Assembly: GCF_049562855.1 (NCBI RefSeq)
Contig: NZ_CP186925.1
Location: 2,728,001-2,792,000 of the forward strand
From: Ruminococcus_C callidus
Lineage (GTDB): Bacteria > Bacillota > Clostridia > Oscillospirales > Ruminococcaceae
Length of the DNA: 64,000 nucleotides
Direction: 5' to 3'
Shown: piece after piece, positions 55,314-63,068 of the stretch
Position numbering within the stretch: position 1 is the first letter of the stretch
How the letters are laid out: every line of letters starts with the position of its first letter
Program-made: the position numbers and the translations under genes
Notes under the pieces: model-generated
The model's input: only the letters and a program-made list of their open reading frames with translations
Databases searched by the model: none
What the model was told of the DNA's origin: nothing

Positions 55314-55622
55314 TTACGGTTTCGGTTGATACTGAATGAAATTGTCCGCAGAACGCCTCTGCACATCAAAAGTTTTGGTCTTTTCGTCCCCGCTTGTGCG
55401 GTCCCGATATGTTACTGTAATCGTAGTATCAGAAGTTTCCGCAGCAGCTCCCGCCAGATCCACAGCGGCATTTTTCCGCTGCTGGTTCTTCAGCTTCGCA
55501 CCGGAGTTCAGAAAATTCGAGCCGGAAGCGATCCCGATCATGCCGATTGCAAAGGACATGGAGATCATGGCAAATGCAATCACCACTTCCACAACAGTGG
55601 TTCCTTTTCGCAGTTTCCGCAT
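55314..55622 (-). CDS. Minor pseudopilin (PilV/GspI-like) with Thr at +1
   Basis: About 102 residues. Leader MRKLRKGTTVVEVVIAFAMISMSFAIGMIGIASG: cleavage after Gly would leave Thr rather than Phe at +1, with Glu kept at +5. The soluble part is short (KLKNQQRKNAAVDLAGAAAETSDTTITVTYRD). Initiating minor pilins often tolerate changes at +1. ATG 55622 has GGGAGG upstream. Next to the PilX-like gene. Confidence 0.78.
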   Translation of the reverse strand: MRKLRKGTTVVEVVIAFAMISMSFAIGMIGIASGSNFLNSGAKLKNQQRKNAAVDLAGAAAETSDTTITVTYRDRTSGDEKTKTFDVQRRSADNFIQYQPKP

Positions 55623-55638
55623 TTTGTCACGCCTCCCT

Positions 55639-56160
55639 TTACAATTGATAGTAGCCGTCCCACCGCCACTGGGTCGCATTCGCGGGAACTGACAGCTTTC
55701 CACAAACTTCTGACAATTCCTTTTCCCCGCTGCCAGCAGTGTTCCGCGTCACCTTTGCCGTGAGATAGATCTCACCGGACAGCCGCCTTTTGTTGGCATC
55801 GGTTTCGCTGTCGTTGACCACAGAGTGATTCACCGTTACCGTACATTTCCAGTTCCCCGCATCGGGGAGTGAGATCGTAAAGGTTTCCGCGGTGTTGCCG
55901 TCGCTGACGAAAATGCTCTGATAGGTTGCCCCGGTGGTTTCGTCCGTCACCGTACCCTCTTTCAGAATGTCCTGCTGTACCAAAGTGATCGCGGATTCTG
56001 CATAGAACTTTGCCTGTACGCGGTTGTTTTCCTCCTGCTCCCGCATGTAATACATACGGTCTACAAGAATGATCCCCGCCGAGATCAGTGAGATCATCAG
56101 CATGACCAGCACCGCCCACAAAATCGCTGCACCGTTTCGCTGTGCTGTTTTCCGTTTCAT
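55639..56160 (-). CDS. PilX-like pilus assembly protein
   Basis: About 173 residues. N-terminal membrane helix RNGAAILWAVLVMLMISLISAGIILVDRMYYMREQEENNRVQAKFYAESAI with the Ala-Glu-Ser pattern typical of PilX/GspK-like proteins; no Gly-Phe prepilin site. The soluble part contains VFVSDGNTAETFTISLPDAGNWKCTVTVNHSV-type beta sequence. GGGTGAT precedes ATG 56160, which overlaps no neighbour; an ATG at 56187 inside the pilO end is less likely. Upstream is pilO. Confidence 0.72.
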   Translation of the reverse strand: MKRKTAQRNGAAILWAVLVMLMISLISAGIILVDRMYYMREQEENNRVQAKFYAESAITLVQQDILKEGTVTDETTGATYQSIFVSDGNTAETFTISLPDAGNWKCTVTVNHSVVNDSETDANKRRLSGEIYLTAKVTRNTAGSGEKELSEVCGKLSVPANATQWRWDGYYQL

Positions 56161-56176
56161 ATTGGCATCACCCTGT

Positions 56177-57049
56177 TTATGCAGCATCTGCTGCTGTGGT
56201 TATGATCGTGGTCGTTGTCATTTCTTCCGCCGCAATGTCTGCTGTTGCCGACTGCATGGCTTTTTCCGCCGCTTCTTCGGTGGTTTCGTCGGAATCCACA
56301 TCATCTGCATAGTCTGTTTCCAGCGGACTCTGATACATGTACGCGGTAATCGTCATGGTAAAATTATACCAATCCTGAAATTTATCCGCATTTGCCGCAT
56401 CACCGTTTGCCGCAGCCTGTTCCTGTGCTGCCGGCTTTTCCACACTGTTGAAAGAATACGCAGTAACGCCCAGAAACGACACCCGATTGACAAAGTCCAA
56501 CATTTGTTTCATGTTCTGATAGGTGCCTTCCATCGTATAGGTAAAGTCGCAGCAGTATTCACCAGTGGCGGTATATGCAGCACCGCTGCCGTCACCTGTG
56601 CTGCCGTCCGAAGCATCTGTTCCGGAGGCAGAACTGTCTGTGGTACCGGCTACCTCGTCCGGCGAAGCAGTCACCAGATTGCCCTCACCGTCAATATAAT
56701 ACTGCATGGTCTGCCCGATGTTCAAGCCATCGACAGTGACACCCGCTTCATTCATCACAAAGGTAAGAAAACGGTCGATCCGTTCCGCATCGCTCAGCGG
56801 AAACAGCTTCTTGGTTTCCTCGCCATTTTTCTCTTTCCAATCCTTTAGTGAGGCAATATTCTGGTCATAACTCTGACTTTGCAGCAACAGGTCGGAATAC
56901 TGCTGGTTCAGAACCTCCAGCTGTTCCTTTGCTGCCGAGACTTTCGTCATCAGCGGACGGATCAGAAGCTGTACAAACAGTACAACGACCAATACGACAC
57001 CCAGCACAGAAAGCAGAACTGCCTGCTTTCGGGTAATTTCCGTTGTCAT
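56177..57049 (-). CDS. pilO: Type IV pilus inner-membrane protein PilO
   Basis: 290 residues: short cytoplasmic tail, one membrane helix (AVLLSVLGVVLVVVLFVQLLI), coiled coil (KVSAAKEQLEVLNQQYSDLLLQSQSYDQNIASLK), then a ferredoxin-like domain with FTYTMEGTYQNMKQMLDFVNRVSFLGVTAYSFNS. A Ser/Gly/Asp insertion (SSASGTDASDGSTGDGSG) and a long acidic Thr-rich tail are extra. It overlaps pilN by 4 bases. PilM-N-O form the alignment platform that links the ATPase to the pilus. Confidence 0.85.
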   Translation of the reverse strand: MTTEITRKQAVLLSVLGVVLVVVLFVQLLIRPLMTKVSAAKEQLEVLNQQYSDLLLQSQSYDQNIASLKDWKEKNGEETKKLFPLSDAERIDRFLTFVMNEAGVTVDGLNIGQTMQYYIDGEGNLVTASPDEVAGTTDSSASGTDASDGSTGDGSGAAYTATGEYCCDFTYTMEGTYQNMKQMLDFVNRVSFLGVTAYSFNSVEKPAAQEQAAANGDAANADKFQDWYNFTMTITAYMYQSPLETDYADDVDSDETTEEAAEKAMQSATADIAAEEMTTTTIITTAADAA

Positions 57050-57705
57050 TGTACCACCTCCGTTGTTGTTTCCACAGGATTGCCGTCGGCATCTGTTGCA
57101 GTAGTTTCCGCCGACTTGAATACAGCGTTCACTGTATAAGTATACACGCTGTCCGAAAGCGAATAGCCGTCATAGGTGATCGAGGAGAACAAGTCCAGCC
57201 GTGTCAGATTCGTCACAAATGTGGAAACATACTGGCTGTCCGTCGAACTTGCCGCAATGGAAAGGGTGCTGCCGTCATAGGAAAGTCCAGTGATCTCTGC
57301 CACCTGAATTTCTCCTCTGTCGGGGCTGACCGTTTTCTCACAGCCAACCAGCTTATGCACCAGATCTTCGGAAAAGTTGTCGCAGATCTCCTGTGTCCCG
57401 TCAATGGTAGCCCGCACCTCAGTATAAACATCACCGGCAGTCCGCAGTGTGCTGATGTCATTCGCCACAGCGTTGGCGTTGTTGATCTTTTCCATCAATG
57501 CGGTATCGTTTGCCTTGGTTTCCATTTCTGAAACCAGATTCTCTTGGGTGTGGACGTAGATCCGTGCACCGGCATAACTGCCGCCCAGCAGCAGCACTGC
57601 CACTGTCCCCAGTATGCCGAAAAGAACACCTTTTTTCATGGTGTTCTTTTTCGGTGCCACGACAAGAGGATACAGGTTAATATCCTTTTTTGGTAGTTTT
57701 GCCAT
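57046..57705 (-). CDS. pilN: Type IV pilus assembly protein PilN
   Basis: 219 residues. The N-terminal MAKLPKKDINLYPLVVAPKK is the PilN motif (INLYP) that docks on PilM. One membrane helix (GVLFGILGTVAVLLLGGSYAGARIYV) and a coiled coil precede the periplasm-side-type domain. Ends in a Thr-rich tail. Starts 21 bases after pilM and overlaps pilO by 4 bases. Confidence 0.88.
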   Translation of the reverse strand: MAKLPKKDINLYPLVVAPKKNTMKKGVLFGILGTVAVLLLGGSYAGARIYVHTQENLVSEMETKANDTALMEKINNANAVANDISTLRTAGDVYTEVRATIDGTQEICDNFSEDLVHKLVGCEKTVSPDRGEIQVAEITGLSYDGSTLSIAASSTDSQYVSTFVTNLTRLDLFSSITYDGYSLSDSVYTYTVNAVFKSAETTATDADGNPVETTTEVVQ

Positions 57706-57726
57706 TTTGGATTCCTCCTGTCCGAT

Positions 57727-58638
57727 TTAGTCCGAATAACGTATCATACTGCCCAGCAGCACCGTGTACTCGCTGGGATTCATCTCCGGCGGAACAGTCA
57801 GTTCCGTAGGGAGAAACTCCGGAAATGCCCGCACATTTACACCGAAATTTTCCGCGAAGTGCGGGAAGATCTGCACAGCATCTTCCGGAAAGCCGCTCAG
57901 ATAAACGTCCGTAATATCAGAGCCGGTCTGTTCCGACTTGTTGAACTGGATAATGCTGTTGATATTCTGCCCCACTTCCCGTTCGAAGCCCTCATCGGTA
58001 GGGTCTGCCAGAATCCGGCTGCGGCGGGTCATGACGAAGTTGTCATTGGAAAACAGACACTGCATCAGCATATTCTTATCCAGAATGAACACGGCATAGG
58101 TTTTTCCCTGTAAAGATTTCAGCCGCTTCATCATTTTGATCAGACAGTTCTGCACCAGATCAATGACTTCCAGTTCGATCTTCGCCTCTTTGAACAGGCT
58201 GATATAGCTGGTGATGAACTCCCTGGTGGAAGCCACCGCCAGAATACTACAGGAGCCGTCCGGATTTTTCGGGGTCACCACGGAATAATCCACCAGCATA
58301 TTCTGAATTCCCTCAATATCCCGCAGTTCCCCGCGAATAAAACCGGGCACATTTTTCGGAGCGATCTGCGGAACTTTCAGAGGCTTTACGGTAATGGAAC
58401 TGCCGTTTACCACCAGCGTCACGCCCTTTGCAGGCAGGTTGTACTTCTGCCACATTTCCGTCAGGGTATTCTGGAGAGAGTAGTTGTTCATGATAATGCC
58501 GTTCAGGATACAGCCTTCCTCCAGCGGTTCTTCATAGCAGTTTACCACCTGCAATTTATTTTTCACACAGCTGCCCATCAGCACCTGTATTTTACTGTTG
58601 GTAATATACACGTGTGCAGAAACATCTTTTTTCTTCAC
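57727..58638 (-). CDS. pilM: Type IV pilus assembly ATPase-fold protein PilM
   Basis: 303 residues, actin-like fold. Begins KDVSAHVYITNSKIQVLMGSC, with VNGSSITVKPLKVPQIAPKNVPGFIRGELRD and LEVIDLVQNCLIKMMKRLKSLQGKTYAVFILDKNMLMQ, then GQNINSIIQFNKSEQTGSDITDVYLSG. This is the PilM layout (FtsA-like), which binds the PilN N-terminus in the cytoplasm. It lies between pilC and pilN. Confidence 0.85.
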   Translation of the reverse strand: MKKKDVSAHVYITNSKIQVLMGSCVKNKLQVVNCYEEPLEEGCILNGIIMNNYSLQNTLTEMWQKYNLPAKGVTLVVNGSSITVKPLKVPQIAPKNVPGFIRGELRDIEGIQNMLVDYSVVTPKNPDGSCSILAVASTREFITSYISLFKEAKIELEVIDLVQNCLIKMMKRLKSLQGKTYAVFILDKNMLMQCLFSNDNFVMTRRSRILADPTDEGFEREVGQNINSIIQFNKSEQTGSDITDVYLSGFPEDAVQIFPHFAENFGVNVRAFPEFLPTELTVPPEMNPSEYTVLLGSMIRYSD

Positions 58639-58659
58639 GGAAATTCACCTCTTTTTCTC

Positions 58660-59910
58660 TTAGAACCGGTTCAGGAATCGTCCTGCGGTCTGTGCGAGCC
58701 ACGAGAAGACCGCACCGGTGTTTTCGTCGATATTGCCGTACATGGAGTACATGGGAACGAGAACGGAAACCATAACGCCGGCAACGACAACACCCAGAAT
58801 GACGATCATCAGCGGTTCGATAATGGACATCATGGACTTGATCGCGGCACTGGATTCATATTCGTAGTCGTCCGCGGTGGAAAGCAGCATTGCGTCCAGC
58901 TTACCGGTTTCTTCGCCGACTTTAATGGTATCGCCCAGCTTGCTGTCGAAGCCGTCCATTGCCATAATGGATTCCGACAGGGCGTTGCCCACGCGGATGC
59001 TCTTGATACAGTCGTCAAACTGGGAACGGAGATAGCTGTTGTTCACGGTGTCCCGCGAGATCTGCAGGGCGTTCAAAATGGAAAGTCCGCTGGTATACAG
59101 CGAAGCCAGCGTTCTGGAAAAGCTTGCCGTATAGACGATACGCACCAGATTGCCGATTTTTGGCAGGTGCACGATCATGCGGTCGATCACCAGACGGGAA
59201 GCCGGCGTTCGCATCAGCATGACAAAGACAACCACAATTGCCGCCACCACGCCGATCGCCACATACCAATAATGGGTAAGGAAATCGCTCATGCCCATGA
59301 GGATCCGTGTCATCAGCGGCAGTTCCATATCGGTGAACATATCGCCGAACATGGGGAGAATAAACGTAAACATTACAATAATGACCAGCACCAGCAGAAT
59401 GACCAGCACCAGCGGATACGCCAGAGCACCCTTGACCTGCGATTTGATACGCTGCTGTTTCTGGAAATGCTCGCCCATGTTGATAAACGTATCCCCGATC
59501 TTACCGCTTGCTTCGCCGGCACGCACCATGCTGATGAGCAGTTCGGGGAACACCTTGCCCTGATCTGCCATTGCATCGGACAACGCCTTGCCGTGTTTCA
59601 GGTCGGTGGTGATGTCAGAGAAGCATTTTCTCGCAAACTTGGAAATGCTGGCACGATTGGAAATAATATTGAACGACTGGATCACCGAAACGCCCGCGTC
59701 CAGCAGGCTGCCCAGCTGGCGGCAAAAGTCCGTCAGTTCCTTGGCTTTCAGCTTGGAGCCGAACGAAGTCTTGCTGGTCTGGGTGTAGTCCAGCAAGAAC
59801 AGATCTTTCTTTTTCAGTTCGTTCAGCAGTGCCTCCGGATCGGAAGCAGCAAGCGTCCCACGCACCATTTTTCCGCTCATGGCTGTGGCACGATATTTGT
59901 AATTTGGCAC
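58660..59910 (-). CDS. pilC: Type IV pilus platform protein PilC
   Basis: Polytopic platform protein (GspF family) on which pilins are assembled. About 416 residues. Two repeated domains: FCRQLGSLLDAGVSVIQSFNIISN and RTLASLYTSGLSILNALQISRDTV, each followed by membrane helices (PLVLVILLVLVIIVMFTFILPMF; WYVAIGVVAAIVVVFVMLM; IEPLMIVILGVVVAGVMVSVLVPMY). The start is GTG at 59910 with AGAGGTG upstream (PNYKYRATAMSGK); the longer ATG frame runs into repeat DNA. First gene of the pilC-M-N-O run; no clear promoter is visible upstream because family B repeats fill the gap. Confidence 0.94.
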   Translation of the reverse strand: MPNYKYRATAMSGKMVRGTLAASDPEALLNELKKKDLFLLDYTQTSKTSFGSKLKAKELTDFCRQLGSLLDAGVSVIQSFNIISNRASISKFARKCFSDITTDLKHGKALSDAMADQGKVFPELLISMVRAGEASGKIGDTFINMGEHFQKQQRIKSQVKGALAYPLVLVILLVLVIIVMFTFILPMFGDMFTDMELPLMTRILMGMSDFLTHYWYVAIGVVAAIVVVFVMLMRTPASRLVIDRMIVHLPKIGNLVRIVYTASFSRTLASLYTSGLSILNALQISRDTVNNSYLRSQFDDCIKSIRVGNALSESIMAMDGFDSKLGDTIKVGEETGKLDAMLLSTADDYEYESSAAIKSMMSIIEPLMIVILGVVVAGVMVSVLVPMYSMYGNIDENTGAVFSWLAQTAGRFLNRF

Positions 59911-59940
59911 TGTATTCACCTCTTTTTGGTGTGGTTTTTT

Positions 59941-60248
59941 TGCCTTCCTTGAAAAGAAAAGGGGAAAACGTCGCAGGCGGTGGAGGGATTTCACTGAAAT
60001 CTTTTCCTTTTGTTTCAGATTCCACGAGATAATCCCTCAGTCAGCCTACGGCTGCCAGCTCAGCACAAGGCACGCCCTACGGGTGCCTTTTCAAGGGAGC
60101 CTTTTCTGCACCTTGAATTCTGCCTCCCTTGAAAAGGGAGGGGGACCGCCGCAGGCGGTGGAGGGATTCTACTGAAATCTTTCCCTTTTGTTTCAGATTC
60201 CACGAGATAATCCCTCAGTCAGCCTACGGGTGCCTTTTCAAGGGAGCC
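59941..60248. repeat. Family B direct repeat array 1 (2 units)
   Basis: Two units starting about 59942 and 60122, spaced 180 bp. Each starts with CCTCCCTTGAAAAGG-like sequence and ends CCTTTTCAAGGGAGCC, with a conserved ACGAGATAATCCCTCAGTC block inside. The gap 59911-60260 between pilC and the DUF559 gene holds nothing else that I can read. Confidence 0.85.
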
Positions 60249-60260
60249 TTTTTACTTTCT

Positions 60261-60653
60261 TCAACGATACACAGGATATTCGCCGGTTCGTTCCTTTATT
60301 TTTTCTTCGATATACCGGCACGAATCATCAAAGTGTCTGTCAATCTCATCATTTGAAAATCGGATAACTTCCAGCCCGTACTGCTCCAGCACTTCCGTTC
60401 GAACGCTGTCATATTCCTCACCCTCCACGGTATAATGTTGAGAGCCGTCCAATTCGATTATCAGCTTTGCCTTACTGCAATAGAAATCAACAATGTACTG
60501 GTCTATCACGCGTTGCCGAAGCCATGTAGGAGAACTTTTTCTCAAATAGTCATACCACAAATGTCGTTCCTGTTTTGTCATGTTTTTTCGAAGCATTCGA
60601 GCAGTATCGCACAATTTTTTATTGTAGCCAGTAAAATGATAATCTTTTTCCAT
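60261..60653 (-). CDS. DUF559-family endonuclease-like protein
   Basis: About 130 residues. Core MLRKNMTKQERHLWYDYLRKSSPTWLRQRVIDQYIVDFYCSKAKLIIELDGSQHY ... LEQYGLEVIRFSNDEI matches DUF559, a very-short-patch-repair-like PD-(D/E)xK nuclease fold; VDFYC and IIELDGSQH hold the expected acidic residues. Function in vivo unknown. ATG 60653 has AAAGGA upstream. It sits alone, flanked on both sides by family B repeat arrays and inside a pilus locus, which suggests a mobile cargo gene. Confidence 0.85.
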   Translation of the reverse strand: MEKDYHFTGYNKKLCDTARMLRKNMTKQERHLWYDYLRKSSPTWLRQRVIDQYIVDFYCSKAKLIIELDGSQHYTVEGEEYDSVRTEVLEQYGLEVIRFSNDEIDRHFDDSCRYIEEKIKERTGEYPVYR

Positions 60654-60680
60654 AACAAATCCTTTAAGCAACTTGCAACT

Positions 60681-61403
60681 GCCTCCCTTGAAAAGGGTGA
60701 CTCCCCACGGGGTGGGGAGATGCCCGCAGGGCAGAGGGGACCGCTCAGTACGAGGGGGACCGTCGCAGACGGTGGAGGGATTCTACCAAAATCTTTCCCT
60801 TTTGTTTCAGATTCCATGAGATAATCCCTCAGTCAGCCTGCGGCTGCCAGCTCAGCACAAGGCACGCCCTACGGGTGCCTTTTCAAGGGAGCCTTTTCTG
60901 CACCTTGAATTCTGCCTCCCTTGAAAAGGGAGGGGGACCGTCGCAGACGGTGGAGGGATTCTACCAAAATCTTTCCCTTTTGTTTCAGATTCCACGAGAT
61001 AATCCCTCAGTCAGCCTGCGGCTGCCAGCTCAGCACAAGGCACGCCCTACGGGTGCCTTTTCAAGGGAGCCTTTTCTGCACCTTGAATTCTGCCTCCCTT
61101 GAAAAGGGAGGGGGACCGTCGCAGACGGTGGAGGGATTCTACTGAAATCTTTTCCTTTTGTTTCAGATTCCACGAGATAATCCCTCAGTCAGCCTGCGGC
61201 TGCCAGCTCAGCACAAGGCACGCCCTACGGGTGCCTTTTCAAGGGAACCTTTTCTGCACCTTGAATTCTGCCTCCCTTGAAAAGGGAGGGGGACCGTCGC
61301 AGACGGTGGAGGGATTCTACCAAAATCTTTTCCTTTTGTTTCAGATTTCACGAGATAATCCCTCAGTCAGCCTGCGGCTGCCAGCTCCCTTTTCAAGGGA
61401 GCC
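60681..61403. repeat. Family B direct repeat array 2 (4 units)
   Basis: Units start at about 60681, 60913, 61091 and 61269; the last three repeat every 178 bp with few differences. The first unit carries an extra GC-rich piece (about 60698-60750, with CTCCCCACGGGGTGGGGAG) absent from the others. Open frames through the array only read the repeat and have no ribosome sites. The gap to the pilin terminator shows nothing else. Confidence 0.9.
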
Positions 61404-61489
61404 TTTTTTACCTTATAGTCCACCTCCACACAATCTCTTCACAAATGTGAAAAAACCACGACAGAATGACAAAACCGCCGGAAACCAAA

Positions 61490-61524
61490 CAAAGCACCCA
61501 GCACCCAATGTGCTGAATGCTTTG
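61490..61524 (-). terminator. Terminator of the pilin gene
   Basis: CAAAGCA and CAGCAC arms pair with GTGCTG and TGCTTTG around CCAAT, with a small bulge; moderately T-rich tail on the minus strand, 38 bases after the stop. Confidence 0.7.
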
Positions 61525-61562
61525 TTATTGTCTTAGATGTTAGATAAAGGATTTAATATAGA

Positions 61563-62075
61563 TTAAGCTACCTTTCCATTTGTATATGTACCAGCAGCAG
61601 TTGCATCAGCTCTAGTATAGGTACAATTTTTCTTTCCGCTCGATCCATCGCCTTCCGCATACACCAGTTTTTTTACAAGACCATCACTTGAAACTTCAAT
61701 GGTAACAATTGTACCCGGGACTTCAGCCAATTGCTTTACTGCACTTTGTGCACTGCCCATAGTAGTAACAATATTTTTAGTACTGGAATCATCAACGGTT
61801 ACAGCAGTGCCTCCAGCAGGTGTGAAAGTATACTTTCCATCTGCAGATGCATACAAACCAGAAGCAATCGTCTGTGCAGCTGTTACAGCCTGCTGGCATT
61901 CGCTCTGTACATTCTGTTCCTTTGTCTTGCTGATATAACCGATCAAAGACGGAATCAATGCCGCAGACAGAATTGCCATGATGACCAGAACGACGATCAG
62001 TTCGACGAGGGAGAAGCCCTTGCGGTTCTTTTTCTTCTTCATTGCAGTGTTGAATACGTTCATCGGGGTTTTCAT
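61563..62075 (-). CDS. Type IV pilin, probable major subunit
   Basis: About 170 residues. Prepilin leader MKKKKNRKGFSLVELIVVLVIMAILSAALIPSLIGYISKTKEQNVQSECQQA: Gly-Phe cleavage, Glu at +5, then the conserved N-terminal helix. The head domain is small, with GLYASADGKYTFTPAGGTAVTVDD and KKNCTYTRADATAAGTYTNGKVA. The leader peptide is longer than usual (about 20 residues). Size, strong promoter and separate terminator point to the major pilin. ATG 62075 has AAAGGTGG upstream. Related R. albus pilins bind cellulose (family knowledge). Confidence 0.9.
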   Translation of the reverse strand: MKTPMNVFNTAMKKKKNRKGFSLVELIVVLVIMAILSAALIPSLIGYISKTKEQNVQSECQQAVTAAQTIASGLYASADGKYTFTPAGGTAVTVDDSSTKNIVTTMGSAQSAVKQLAEVPGTIVTIEVSSDGLVKKLVYAEGDGSSGKKNCTYTRADATAAGTYTNGKVA

Positions 62076-62087
62076 ATTGGTTTCCAC

Positions 62088-62220
62088 CTTTCAAATTTGA
62101 TTTAGTAAAATAAAATAACCTTGTTCCCGAAATCCCCGCTTTCGCGTCTAGCCGGCATCGCGTCCGGAGTTTCAGGAGAATCAAACGAGAGTTCTTATCA
62201 ACGTTCCCTCTCGTTGTTTG
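62088..62220 (-). promoter_or_regulatory. Structured 5' leader of the pilin transcript
   Basis: About 145 bases between promoter and gene. A perfect 8-bp stem AACGAGAG/CTCTCGTT (62208-62215 with 62184-62191) is followed by a second domain closed by TCCTGAAA/TTTCGGGA (62170-62177 with 62125-62132) that contains a CCGG/CCGG hairpin and CGCGAAAGCG with a GNRA loop. This looks like a folded regulatory RNA. Some pieces (GGACGC, GCGGGG) recall cyclic di-GMP-I riboswitches but the full consensus is not visible. Confidence 0.5.
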
Positions 62221-62227
62221 CAAGTCT

Positions 62228-62256
62228 ATTATAGCACAATCTGGCAGTGTTGTCAA
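62228..62256 (-). promoter_or_regulatory. Consensus promoter of the pilin gene
   Basis: Minus strand TTGACA (62256-62251), 17-bp spacer, TATAAT (62233-62228): perfect sigma-A consensus. Confidence 0.92.
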
Positions 62257-62620
62257 TAGAGTTTGTGCATATTCTGCATTTGGAACAACAAACAAACATA
62301 CTTTTTGTGCACATCTACAACGCACCGGAAAAGTGGCAGAATTGCGTGGTTTTTCGCTTCCATTTTTTAGCCGATTTTGTACGATTCCGATAATGCGGCT
62401 CTGATTTTGATAAAATCGTGTCGAATTTCACATAAAACTATTTTGATTCTGGAGATTTCTCAAATGCAGTCGATTTTCCGCTTCAAAATGCAAACGAAAA
62501 ATTACTCCCAACTTTTCCGCGAATTTGATACATTTTCTCTAAAAATCATGTAACGCGTTACATTTCGCGGGAGTTGAGGGGAGAATGTTGCGGGGATTTT
62601 TTAATAGGCTTCTTTTTTCT
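62257..62620. other. AT-rich non-coding region upstream of the pilin promoter
   Basis: No coding frame with a ribosome site on either strand. Runs of A and T and several GATTTT-type repeats, as in promoter-upstream regulatory DNA. Contains the palindrome at 62548-62563. Confidence 0.6.
62548..62563. promoter_or_regulatory. 16-bp perfect palindrome, possible operator
   Basis: ATGTAACGCGTTACAT, perfectly symmetric, in AT-rich DNA between the pilin promoter and family B array 3. Typical size and symmetry for a dimeric repressor site; the protein is unknown. Confidence 0.5.
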
Positions 62621-63028
62621 GCCTCCCTTGAAAAGAAAAGGGGGACCGCCGCAGACGGTGGAGGGATTTTCACTGAAATCTTTTCCTTTTGCTTCAGATT
62701 TCACGAGATAATCCCTCAGTCAGCCTACGGGTGCCTTTTTCTGCTTCCCTTGAATTTGCCTCCCTTGAAAAGGGAGGGGGACCGCCACAGGCGGTGGAGG
62801 GATTTTCACTGAAATCTTTTTCTTTTGTTTCAGATTTCACGAGATAATCCCTCAGTCAGCCTGCGGGTGCCTTTTTCTGCTTCCCTTGAATTTGCCTCCC
62901 TTGAAAAGGGAGGGGGACCGCCACAGGCGGTGGAGGGATTTTCACTGAAATCTTTTTCTTTTGTTTCAGATTTCACGAGATAATCCCTCAGTCAGCCTAC
63001 GGCTGCCAGCTCCCTTTTCAAGGGAGCC
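62621..63028. repeat. Family B direct repeat array 3 (3 units)
   Basis: Units start at about 62621, 62757 and 62893, spaced 136 bp, shorter than the 178-bp form because the segment containing CAGCACAAGGCACGCCC is missing. The last unit ends with the normal CTCCCTTTTCAAGGGAGCC. Confidence 0.88.
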
Positions 63029-63068
63029 TTTTTTCTACACCTTTTCTGCCGTTCTCCCAGCAAACGCA

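Noticed and set aside
60875..61536. Several open frames in the repeat arrays giving similar peptides (MKREGDRRRRWRDST...)
   Set aside because: They merely translate the family B units, have no ribosome sites, and the frame is kept by the repeat, not by coding constraint.
59941..63028. CRISPR array for the family B repeats
   Set aside because: Units are 136-180 bp and adjoin without unique spacers; no cas genes in the window.
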